Source of the DNA: Chloroflexota bacterium
GTDB taxonomy: Bacteria > Chloroflexota > Dehalococcoidia > DSTF01 > RBG-16-68-14
Direction: 5' to 3'
NCBI GenBank assembly: GCA_022573935.1
Contig: JACZTE010000059.1
Span: 1-6,437, forward strand
Length of the DNA: 6,437 nt
The notes beneath the pieces are model-generated. The model made no database searches and was not told the origin of the DNA. It saw nothing but the letters and a program-made list of their open reading frames with translations. The stretch's first letter is position 1. Each line of letters begins with the position of its first letter. Below are positions 1-5,197 of this stretch, one piece after another. Made by a program: the position numbers and the translations under genes.

Positions 1-35
1 AGCGGCCGGTCGCCCTGGCGAGCGGCCGCTCGCCC
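1..35. repeat. 18-bp perfect palindrome and near-direct repeat downstream of the HAD gene
   Basis: Positions 17-34 read GGCGAGCGGCCGCTCGCC, a perfect inverted repeat that starts two bases beyond the stop codon of the HAD gene. Positions 1-15 and 21-35 are also near-identical direct copies (AGCGGCCGGTCGCCC and AGCGGCCGCTCGCCC, one mismatch), so the unit recurs every 20 bases and may continue past the window edge. In RNA it could fold into a GC-rich hairpin and end transcription of the three-gene cluster. No T-run is visible within the window, so intrinsic termination is not shown. A short tandem or dispersed repeat is the alternative. Confidence 0.45.
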
Positions 36-686
36 CTACTCCACCAGCGTCAGCGGGAAGTCCGCGAGCGAGTCGAGCACGAGGTCCGCTTGCTCGATCG
101 GCGGGAAGGCGGTGCTGGCCGACCGCACGTGTACCGCGTACATCCCCGCCGCCTTCGCCGCGGCGATGCCCGACGGCGTGTCTTCGATGGCGACGCACGA
201 CTCCGGCGATACGCCCACCAGCTCCGCCGCCTTCAGGTAGAGGTCTGGGGCGGGCTTGCTCCGCTCCGCCATCTGCCGCCAAACCACGGCGTCGAACGTG
301 TCGAGAGGGAGTTCGACGGCGCGCAGCACTGCCTCCACCCACGCCTGCCGCGACGAGGTGGCGAGGCCGATAGACGCTCCGCGCTGCCGGAGCCCTGCTA
401 TCAGAGCCTTCACGCCGGGCAGCAGCGGCCGCGGCCGCGCCAGGACCTTTAGGAGGACATCGTTGTACCGCTCTTTGAACGCTTCGGGGTCGGCTTCGAT
501 GCCCAGCATCGTTACGACGCCCTGCCAGGTGGCGGTGATGCTGGTGCCGAGCAGCTGCTGGTACTGTTCCCACTCGATCTGCTTCCCCGTAGGTAGCAGG
601 ACTTCGTTCACCGCCTCGAAATAGGCGGGCTCGCTGTCGACCAGCACGCCGTCCATATCGAAGATGACGGCGCGGTACGGGCTCAT
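36..686 (-). CDS. HAD-family hydrolase, beta-phosphoglucomutase-like (subfamily IA) phosphatase
   Basis: This is a 216-residue cytosolic haloacid-dehalogenase-type phosphohydrolase or phosphomutase, the normal length for the beta-phosphoglucomutase/phosphoglycolate-phosphatase group. All four HAD motifs are visible. Motif I is FDMDGVLVDSE, with nucleophile Asp10 and acid/base Asp12. Motif II is ATSS at 109-112. Motif III is Lys144 in SKPAPD. Motif IV is IEDTPSG, with Glu168 and Asp169 for Mg2+ binding. Residues 15-85 form the helical cap, which sets substrate choice. Known relatives act on sugar phosphates, phosphoglycolate or nucleotides, and the substrate cannot be read from this sequence. 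The ATG overlaps the stop of the upstream 2H phosphoesterase gene by four bases (ATGA), which implies co-transcription and translational coupling. The Shine-Dalgarno is weak. The family call is firm; the specific enzyme is open. Confidence 0.93.
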   Translation of the reverse strand: MSPYRAVIFDMDGVLVDSEPAYFEAVNEVLLPTGKQIEWEQYQQLLGTSITATWQGVVTMLGIEADPEAFKERYNDVLLKVLARPRPLLPGVKALIAGLRQRGASIGLATSSRQAWVEAVLRAVELPLDTFDAVVWRQMAERSKPAPDLYLKAAELVGVSPESCVAIEDTPSGIAAAKAAGMYAVHVRSASTAFPPIEQADLVLDSLADFPLTLVE

Positions 687-1393
687 CGCGGGTTCCCAGC
701 GGAGGTGGCGTCCCGCAGCAGATAGGCGGCCACCTCGTCGAACTCCGGCGGCTCCTCCGAGAGCCAGACCTTCACGAACTCTATTCGCCGCACCGAAAAG
801 TGTGGGCCGGGGCCCTCCGCCCGCAGCGCTTCGAGCGTCGACTTCAGCTCAGCGAGCCCTTCGCTGGAGGTAAAGCGGGCGATGCTGATGTGCGGCACGT
901 AGCCCTCGCCGTCGATCGGGTAGCGGGCGATCTCCGATACCTCCGCGAGCAGGCGGGCGTTCAACTCGCGCATCCGGCCGCCGTCCCACACCTCGACGAA
1001 GACGACGCTGGCGAACGCGTTGGCCAGACCCAACTGCGCCTCGAACGTCGCTTCTCGCGCGAAGAGCGCCCGCGCCTTCCCGGCGATGCGCGGCACGTCT
1101 TGCCGCAGCACGTCGTCCTCGTGGGTGCGCTTGATCACCTGGAAGCCGGCGCCCTTCACGGTGATGTGCCAGTACCAGTCGGGGTACGGCTCGACGCCGG
1201 GGATGCCTGCCAGCCGCTCGACGACACGAGCGAGGTGCGCGCGGGCGTCGTCGCCGGCCGGCCGCACGAGAAACGTGAGGAACTGGGCGCGGCCGCGCGT
1301 CCAGTCCCACCACGACGTGTCGCCGGCAAGCTGGAGCGAATCGCTGGCCTGAAAGCGCGCCCAGGCGTCGTCGAAAGAGGAGGCGAACTCCAC
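683..1393 (-). CDS. 2H phosphoesterase superfamily protein (2'-5' RNA ligase / LigT-like)
   Basis: This 236-residue soluble protein carries the paired H-x-T/S motifs of the 2H phosphoesterase fold: His76-Ile-Thr78 in WHITVK and His168-Ile-Ser170 in PHISIAR. These histidines form the active site in LigT/ThpR-type enzymes, which hydrolyse 2',3'-cyclic phosphates and in vitro join tRNA halves through 2'-5' bonds. The true substrate is uncertain for most members. The first 35 residues, rich in Trp and Asp, precede the first beta strand (FLTFLVR, 38-44) and look like a family-specific extension. The start is a GTG five bases after the stop of the Dph6-like gene, with no clear Shine-Dalgarno, so translation may depend on coupling. 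The end overlaps the HAD gene by four bases. Its GC content (62-68% in two hand-counted lines) matches the window and differs from the low-GC gene upstream. Confidence 0.88.
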   Translation of the reverse strand: MEFASSFDDAWARFQASDSLQLAGDTSWWDWTRGRAQFLTFLVRPAGDDARAHLARVVERLAGIPGVEPYPDWYWHITVKGAGFQVIKRTHEDDVLRQDVPRIAGKARALFAREATFEAQLGLANAFASVVFVEVWDGGRMRELNARLLAEVSEIARYPIDGEGYVPHISIARFTSSEGLAELKSTLEALRAEGPGPHFSVRRIEFVKVWLSEEPPEFDEVAAYLLRDATSAGNPR

Positions 1394-1398
1394 AATGC

Positions 1399-2103
1399 TT
1401 AGCTCGCGCCCCTTACCGAGCCCACCTTGGGCGACAGGGCAAAGTTTCTAATATCCAAGAACCAATATCCGCCTCGAAGCACCTTCCCCGCTTCCAGGAT
1501 TGCTATTCTCTCTCGGAAGATTGGTCCATCAAGTACAAACGTGTGATACTCTCCGTTTTCTCCGCAAAGGTCAACGCCGCCCCTTTCTTTGAGATCGCTC
1601 AAGAAGGCAAGATCGATAGGGCGCCCAACCCATTCTTCGCCAAGAAGGTTCGCTTGCGTGCTCACCACCAGTGCGTGAAAGCCACTATTGATAAAGTCCA
1701 AGAGAATCTCTTCCGTGCTTCTTCCCCACAGGGGCTCGACGACTTGCAGGCCGAGCTCTCGACTGACCCTCTCCGCCCATTCCCAAGAGTGCTGGAGGTG
1801 TATGTCACCAAACACCAATCCGCCGATGCGATCAGAGAGGAGACTTCGTATCCCCTCCTTAAACCCCGCTTCGTAATCCTCGGCCACGGTCTCCTTCTGG
1901 AGAAGGGGCAGGCCTATTGCGAGGGCTTGCGCCCGAATGAGCTCAGCCTTGATCCCGTGGAAGCGCACACGCCCGTACTCCTCAGAGATGAAGTTCGCCA
2001 AATGAGCAATGGCATACCCCTGGCGGACGGCTGCGTAGTAAGCAAGGCAGCTATCCTTGCCGCCACTCCATGCAACTATACAAGCAGTCTGTGGATGCTC
2101 CAC
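1399..2103 (-). CDS. Dph6-type PP-loop ATP pyrophosphatase (diphthine-ammonia ligase family)
   Basis: This 234-residue adenine-nucleotide alpha-hydrolase has the PP-loop SGGKDS at 13-18 near its N-terminus. It also has the Dph6 family blocks FGDIHLQHSWEWAERV (98-113), EPLWGRST (123-130) and CGENGEYHTFVLDGP (180-194). The eukaryotic and archaeal relative amidates diphthine on elongation factor 2. Bacteria lack diphthamide, so the bacterial members must adenylate and probably amidate something else, as yet unknown. The start is GTG at 2103 with no convincing Shine-Dalgarno. The same frame stays open upstream towards the Gre stop codon but contains no ATG, GTG or TTG before this one, so this start is the best available. 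The gene is much lower in GC than its neighbours (about 51% across 1441-1740), suggesting horizontal gain. It is followed after five bases by the 2H phosphoesterase gene. Confidence 0.9.
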   Translation of the reverse strand: MEHPQTACIVAWSGGKDSCLAYYAAVRQGYAIAHLANFISEEYGRVRFHGIKAELIRAQALAIGLPLLQKETVAEDYEAGFKEGIRSLLSDRIGGLVFGDIHLQHSWEWAERVSRELGLQVVEPLWGRSTEEILLDFINSGFHALVVSTQANLLGEEWVGRPIDLAFLSDLKERGGVDLCGENGEYHTFVLDGPIFRERIAILEAGKVLRGGYWFLDIRNFALSPKVGSVRGAS

Positions 2104-2168
2104 GACAAGCCAGGGCTTTCTTATGATGGCTTCCTGAAGATCTTGGCAATGAAGGCGACAGGTGGACC
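1400..2168. other. Low-GC segment, probable laterally acquired insert
   Basis: By hand count GC is roughly 51% over 1441-1740 and 50% over 2101-2160, against 62% (841-900) and 68% (961-1020, 3601-3660) elsewhere. The change falls close to the Gre stop codon on one side and the Dph6-like stop codon on the other, so the segment holds only the Dph6-like gene and the 65 bases before it. I see no flanking direct repeats, inverted repeats or integrase remnant. Confidence 0.55.
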
Positions 2169-2642
2169 TTAGCTGATCTTGGTCACAGTGAAGAGGAGGG
2201 CGCCCTTGGGCGCGTTCACCTTCACTTCGTCGCCGACCCGCTTCCCCAGAAGGGCGAGACCGACGGGCGACTCGTGGCTGATCTTGCCCCCCTTGGGGTC
2301 AGCCTCGGGCGCGCCGACGATGGTGAACTGCTGGGTCTTCTTGTCCGCTCCGACGACGGAGACGGTGGAGCCGATCTGCACTTTGCTGGCGCGGTGCGCC
2401 TTCTCCTCGTCGATGATCGAGGCGTCCTTGATCATCGTTTCTATGGTGAGGATGCGTCCTTCGACGAACGCCTGCTCGTTCTTGGCGTCGTCGTATTCGG
2501 CGTTGTTCTGGGCGCTGGCCAACTCCTTCGACTGGCGAATCCGATCCGCCACTTCGGGGCGGCGGACGGTCGTCAACTGCGCCAGCTCTTTCTCCAGCTT
2601 AGCCAAGCCCTCTTTGGTGAGGAGTACAGGCTTCTCAGCCAT
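2169..2642 (-). CDS. greA: GreA/GreB-family transcription factor lacking the catalytic acidic pair
   Basis: This 157-residue protein has the normal GreA length and both domains. An N-terminal coiled coil (about 1-78) contains VRRPE at 26-30 and NAEYDDAKNEQAFVEGRI at 47-64. A C-terminal FKBP-like domain (about 82-157) contains SPVGLALLGKRVGDEV. GreA enters the RNA polymerase secondary channel and stimulates cleavage of backtracked RNA through two acidic residues at the coiled-coil tip (Asp41 and Glu44 in E. coli). A gap-free alignment anchored on VRRPE and NAEY puts Ser43 and Asn46 at those positions, so cleavage activity is doubtful. It may instead be a channel-binding competitor or modulator. 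The ATG at 2642 is chosen for its AAAGG seven bases upstream. An in-frame GTG at 2693 would add 17 residues but lacks a ribosome binding site and lies in the hairpin region. Transcription probably starts at the promoter at 2718-2746. Confidence 0.92.
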   Translation of the reverse strand: MAEKPVLLTKEGLAKLEKELAQLTTVRRPEVADRIRQSKELASAQNNAEYDDAKNEQAFVEGRILTIETMIKDASIIDEEKAHRASKVQIGSTVSVVGADKKTQQFTIVGAPEADPKGGKISHESPVGLALLGKRVGDEVKVNAPKGALLFTVTKIS

Positions 2643-2649
2643 GATCGTG

Positions 2650-2655
2650 CCTTTC
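2650..2655 (-). promoter_or_regulatory. Shine-Dalgarno site deciding the Gre start
   Basis: The minus strand reads GAAAGG here, seven bases before the ATG at 2642. It directly follows the T-run of the leader hairpin, so folding or termination upstream would affect the supply of this site. It favours the short start over the in-frame GTG at 2693. Confidence 0.75.
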
Positions 2656-2691
2656 AAAAAAGAGAGACTGAGGGGCGATGCGCCCTCAGCC
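2656..2691 (-). terminator. Terminator-like hairpin in the Gre leader (possible attenuator)
   Basis: On the minus strand the arms CTGAGGGCG and CGCCCCTCAG enclose the loop CAT and pair over nine base pairs with one bulged C. A further G.U and a G-C pair extend the stem. The stem is followed by TCTCTTTTTT, giving the GC-stem plus U-run of an intrinsic terminator. It lies downstream of the Gre promoter and upstream of the Gre Shine-Dalgarno. It would therefore stop read-through from the Fe-S oxidoreductase unit and also a fraction of Gre transcripts, leaving a leader RNA of roughly 55 nucleotides. The E. coli greA leader has a comparable terminator that releases small RNAs (GraL). That this one acts likewise is inference. 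Confidence 0.7.
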
Positions 2692-2717
2692 ACAGTACAC
2701 TGCTGCTCTACCTAATC

Positions 2718-2746
2718 AGTATATAGGATGCGGCGAAGGCTGTAAA
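2718..2746 (-). promoter_or_regulatory. Sigma70-like promoter for the Gre gene
   Basis: On the minus strand TTTACA (2746-2741) and TATACT (2723-2718) are separated by 17 bases. Each box matches five of six consensus bases. The predicted start is near 2711, giving a leader of about 70 bases. The surrounding 2700-2750 stretch is AT-richer than the genes on either side. Confidence 0.65.
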
Positions 2747-2780
2747 GCAAAGAGTACCTAGAGCGGGGGTGGATCGGCCG

Positions 2781-2927
2781 TTATGCGTAGACGCCCACGA
2801 TGATGAAGACGGCGAAGAGAGCTGCTATCAGCACCGCATAGAGCGCGTAGAGGACGGCGCGGGGCGGCTCGCCCTCACGCGATTCGCTGGCAGTCTCGTC
2901 GCTCTCGCTGGCGGCTTCGTCGCTCAT
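2781..2927 (-). CDS. Small single-pass membrane protein (48 residues) coupled to the Fe-S oxidoreductase
   Basis: The frame starts ATG at 2927 and stops TAA at 2781. Its start overlaps the stop of the Fe-S oxidoreductase gene in the classic ATGA arrangement. GGAG lies eight bases upstream of the ATG, within the tail of the preceding gene. Residues 1-20 hold eight Asp/Glu and many Ser/Ala with a single Arg. A short PPR segment follows, then one hydrophobic helix (about 24-47) that reaches almost to the C-terminus. There is no signal-peptidase site, so it is predicted to be an anchored membrane peptide with its acidic end probably outside the bilayer. I recognise no family. The overlap suggests a subunit or assembly/stability partner of the oxidoreductase, by analogy with other small subunits of respiratory complexes. 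That role is inference. Confidence 0.72.
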   Translation of the reverse strand: MSDEAASESDETASESREGEPPRAVLYALYAVLIAALFAVFIIVGVYA

Positions 2928-5017
2928 GATGAGGACTCCGCTTCCGCCGTCGCTTCCGTGGCCGCTTCGACAGGCTCCTCGGCCTGCTTGCCGTTGCGCT
3001 CGCCGAAGACCGCCTGCTCCAGCAGCTCCGCGATGTCGTAGGCGCGCATGCGCTTCGACTCGTCAGGCTCCACGGAGGGGATGCCATCGTCGAACATCTG
3101 GAGGCAGAACGGGCAGTTGGCGGCGAGCACGTTGCAGCCGCTCTTCTGCGCTTCGTCCGAGCGGAGGTGGTTGATGCGATCGCCCTTCGATTCTTCTACC
3201 CACATGTGCGCGCCGCCCGCTCCGCAGCAGAAGCCGTTCTCCTTGCAGCGCGGAAGCTCCACCAGCTCCGCGTTGGGGATCGCCTTGATCACATCGCGGG
3301 GCGGCTCGTAGATACCGTTGTGGCGTCCGAGGAAGCACGAATCGTGGTAGGCGACCTTCTCGCCTAGCTCGTGCTCCGCCTTCAGCCGGCCGTCCTTGAG
3401 CAGATCGGCTAGCACCTGGGTGTGGTGGTACACGTCGAAGTTGCCGTCCATCTGGGGGTACTCGTTCTGCATTACGTTGAAGCAGTGCGGGCAGGTGGTG
3501 ATCACCTTCTGCACTTTCTTGTCCTTCCAGACGTCCACGGTCTGCTTAGCCTGGACCTGGTAGAGGTACTCGTTGCCGAGGCGGCGGGCAGGGTCGCCGG
3601 AGCAGGTCTCCTCTTCGCCCATACAGCCGAAGCTGACGCCGGCCTCGTGCAGCAGCCGGGCGACGGCCTGCGTCACCTTGATGTTTCGCTCCACCAGCGC
3701 GCCGGTGCAGCCCACCCAGTAGAGGTACTCCTGGCTGCCGTCGAACTTCGGGATCTCGAACTCCATCTCCTCGAACCAGGAGGTGCGGGTGAAGGCGGCG
3801 CCCGGCCAGGGATGGCCGCGCTGCTCCAGCTGCTGGAGCACGGCGGCGGCGGTCTCCGGCATCTTCGCCTCGTCCATCACGAGGAAGCGACGCATGTCGG
3901 TCAGCGCCGGGACGTGCTCGATGAAGACTGGGCACTCCTCCTGGCACGCGCCGCAATTCACGCAGTCCCAGATGGCGTCGAAGCCGACGGCGTCGATGAG
4001 CTTGAGGGGCTCCATCTCGCCGTTGCTCTTGGGCAGATTGGTGAGAGCATGTACCTGCTGTTCCGCCACCTTCCGGATATCGTGCATGATCTTTTTAGGC
4101 GAGAGATCCTTGCCGCTGATGAAGGCGGGGCAGGCGACCTCGCAGCGGCCGCATTCGGTGCAGGTGTAGGTGTCCATGATCTGCTTCCAGGAGAAGTCCT
4201 CTACCTTGCCCACGCCGAAGACCTCGCGCTCCTCCAGGTTGGGGATGGGCTGGAGGACTCCCGTGGGCGTGAGCCGGCGGAAGAAGACGTTGAACGGCGC
4301 CGTGATGATGTGCGAGTGCTTCGAGATCGGCAGGTAGGCGAGGAACATGAGGAAATCGAACAGGTGAAGGTACCACCAGGTGGTGTGGAGCGCCTCGGCA
4401 ACCGATCGGCTCATGCCGAAGGCGTCCCATAGGTTCGCCATGCCGAACGCCAAAAAGGTGAAGGCGTCCCTATCGCCCCGCTCCAAAACAATAGCGAAGC
4501 TGTTGGTGAGGACGTCGGTCACCATGAGGAACCAGGTCAGGAAGAGGATCACCCAAGCGTCCCAATTGAGCGTGAGGCGGGCCGGCTTGATAAAGAGCCG
4601 TTGTACCACTGCCAGGCCGACGCCGACGATCACGATCAGGTTGAACATGTCCATCACCGGTCGATAGAGCGTGTAGACAATGCCGAAGATGCTCTGGAAG
4701 CTGATCGCTTCGTGGAAGCCATCGAGGAGGAAGTTGAGCGTTCTGATCTGGAGGGTGAGGAAGCCCCAGTAGATCATGCTGTGGAGCAGTCCGGCGTACC
4801 AGTAGCGGCGTCGGTTAATCCGGCTCGTTCCCAGCACCAGCATGGGGAAGGTGACGATACGCTCGATGATATCGCTGAAGGAGCCGAGCCGGTTCTCGCG
4901 CTTCGCGCGGAACATGACCACGACGCGCACGCCTGCCGTGAACAGAAAGATAGATGCGAAGGCGATCAGTATGAGATAGAAGGCTGCGTTGCCGGGAAAC
5001 GATGTCGATGGCGCCAT
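2924..5017 (-). CDS. Membrane-bound heme b / Fe-S oxidoreductase, EMO (EtfAB:menaquinone oxidoreductase)/HdrD-like
   Basis: This 697-residue fusion has an N-terminal NarI-like membrane domain with about five helices (roughly 12-36, 73-95, 124-142, 154-176, 214-232). His79, His211 and His218 lie within or next to helices and are candidate heme b ligands. A dicluster ferredoxin part follows, with CTECGRCEVACP (Cys286, 289, 292, 296) and CVNCGACQEECP (Cys352, 355, 358, 362). Two HdrB/D-type CCG domains come next. The first has Cys437, Cys465, Cys472 (ETCSGDPARR) and Cys509/512. The second has Cys561, Cys597-Cys598 and Cys635/638. Relatives of this architecture (DUF224/EMO) pass electrons between electron-transfer flavoprotein and menaquinone in fatty-acid oxidisers; others serve heterodisulfide or lactate systems. 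No etfAB is in the window, so the donor is unproven. The tail after residue 675 is an Ala/Glu/Ser-rich low-complexity extension. The ATG has GGAAGGAG (5023-5030) at five-base spacing, and a promoter lies upstream. Confidence 0.9.
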   Translation of the reverse strand: MAPSTSFPGNAAFYLILIAFASIFLFTAGVRVVVMFRAKRENRLGSFSDIIERIVTFPMLVLGTSRINRRRYWYAGLLHSMIYWGFLTLQIRTLNFLLDGFHEAISFQSIFGIVYTLYRPVMDMFNLIVIVGVGLAVVQRLFIKPARLTLNWDAWVILFLTWFLMVTDVLTNSFAIVLERGDRDAFTFLAFGMANLWDAFGMSRSVAEALHTTWWYLHLFDFLMFLAYLPISKHSHIITAPFNVFFRRLTPTGVLQPIPNLEEREVFGVGKVEDFSWKQIMDTYTCTECGRCEVACPAFISGKDLSPKKIMHDIRKVAEQQVHALTNLPKSNGEMEPLKLIDAVGFDAIWDCVNCGACQEECPVFIEHVPALTDMRRFLVMDEAKMPETAAAVLQQLEQRGHPWPGAAFTRTSWFEEMEFEIPKFDGSQEYLYWVGCTGALVERNIKVTQAVARLLHEAGVSFGCMGEEETCSGDPARRLGNEYLYQVQAKQTVDVWKDKKVQKVITTCPHCFNVMQNEYPQMDGNFDVYHHTQVLADLLKDGRLKAEHELGEKVAYHDSCFLGRHNGIYEPPRDVIKAIPNAELVELPRCKENGFCCGAGGAHMWVEESKGDRINHLRSDEAQKSGCNVLAANCPFCLQMFDDGIPSVEPDESKRMRAYDIAELLEQAVFGERNGKQAEEPVEAATEATAEAESSS

Positions 5018-5064
5018 CGACGCTCCTTCCAGGGTGAGTCTGGTCGCACTCCTGTCAGCTACCT

Positions 5065-5094
5065 ATGATAGCTTTTGGCCGAATCTCTGGTCAA
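5065..5094 (-). promoter_or_regulatory. Sigma70-like promoter for the Fe-S oxidoreductase unit
   Basis: On the minus strand TTGACC (5094-5089) and TATCAT (5070-5065) are 18 bases apart, and each matches five of six consensus bases. The predicted start near 5058 leaves a leader of about 40 bases before the ATG at 5017, with the strong GGAAGGAG in between. It implies that the oxidoreductase and its small partner are transcribed independently of the HD-GYP gene. Confidence 0.55.
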
Positions 5095-5119
5095 ACCGCG
5101 ACGATGACATTAGGGAGAC

Positions 5120-5152
5120 GCATTGCGTCAGGAAGCGCGTTGCGACGCATGC
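5120..5152. repeat. Interrupted inverted repeat in the HD-GYP / oxidoreductase gap
   Basis: The arms GCATTGCGTC (5120-5129) and GACGCATGC (5144-5152) pair over nine base pairs with one bulged T around a 14-base loop. It sits after the HD-GYP stop codon and about 25 bases upstream of the -35 box of the next promoter. It could be an operator, or a weak terminator for the HD-GYP gene, but no T-run follows. The rest of the 180-base gap shows nothing else apart from the promoter. Confidence 0.35.
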
Positions 5153-5197
5153 CGAGGTGCCGGGGGGCGTGTGCTGAGGGCGGAAAGGGAGCGTGGG

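Noticed and set aside
22..29. GCGGCCGC site as a cloning scar
   Set aside because: It lies within a natural GC-rich palindrome and near-repeat, and nothing vector-like adjoins it.
2104..2168. Possible promoter before the Dph6-like gene (TTGCCA with TCATAA)
   Set aside because: The -10 box is a poor match and the region is short. Read-through from the Gre gene is equally likely.
1543..2172. Plus-strand open frame of 209 codons opposite the Dph6-like gene
   Set aside because: The minus strand carries the PP-loop and the full set of Dph6 motifs. The plus frame shows no recognisable domain.
2643..2693. Upstream GTG extension of the Gre protein by 17 residues
   Set aside because: There is no Shine-Dalgarno before the GTG, the added sequence is translated hairpin and T-run, and the family begins close to the internal ATG, which has AAAGG at seven-base spacing.
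3422..4432. Plus-strand open frame of 336 codons opposite the Fe-S oxidoreductase
   Set aside because: It is antisense to a gene with clear cofactor motifs, its translation is low-complexity Val/Leu/Glu/His-rich, and it shows no domain. Long antisense frames are expected in GC-rich DNA.
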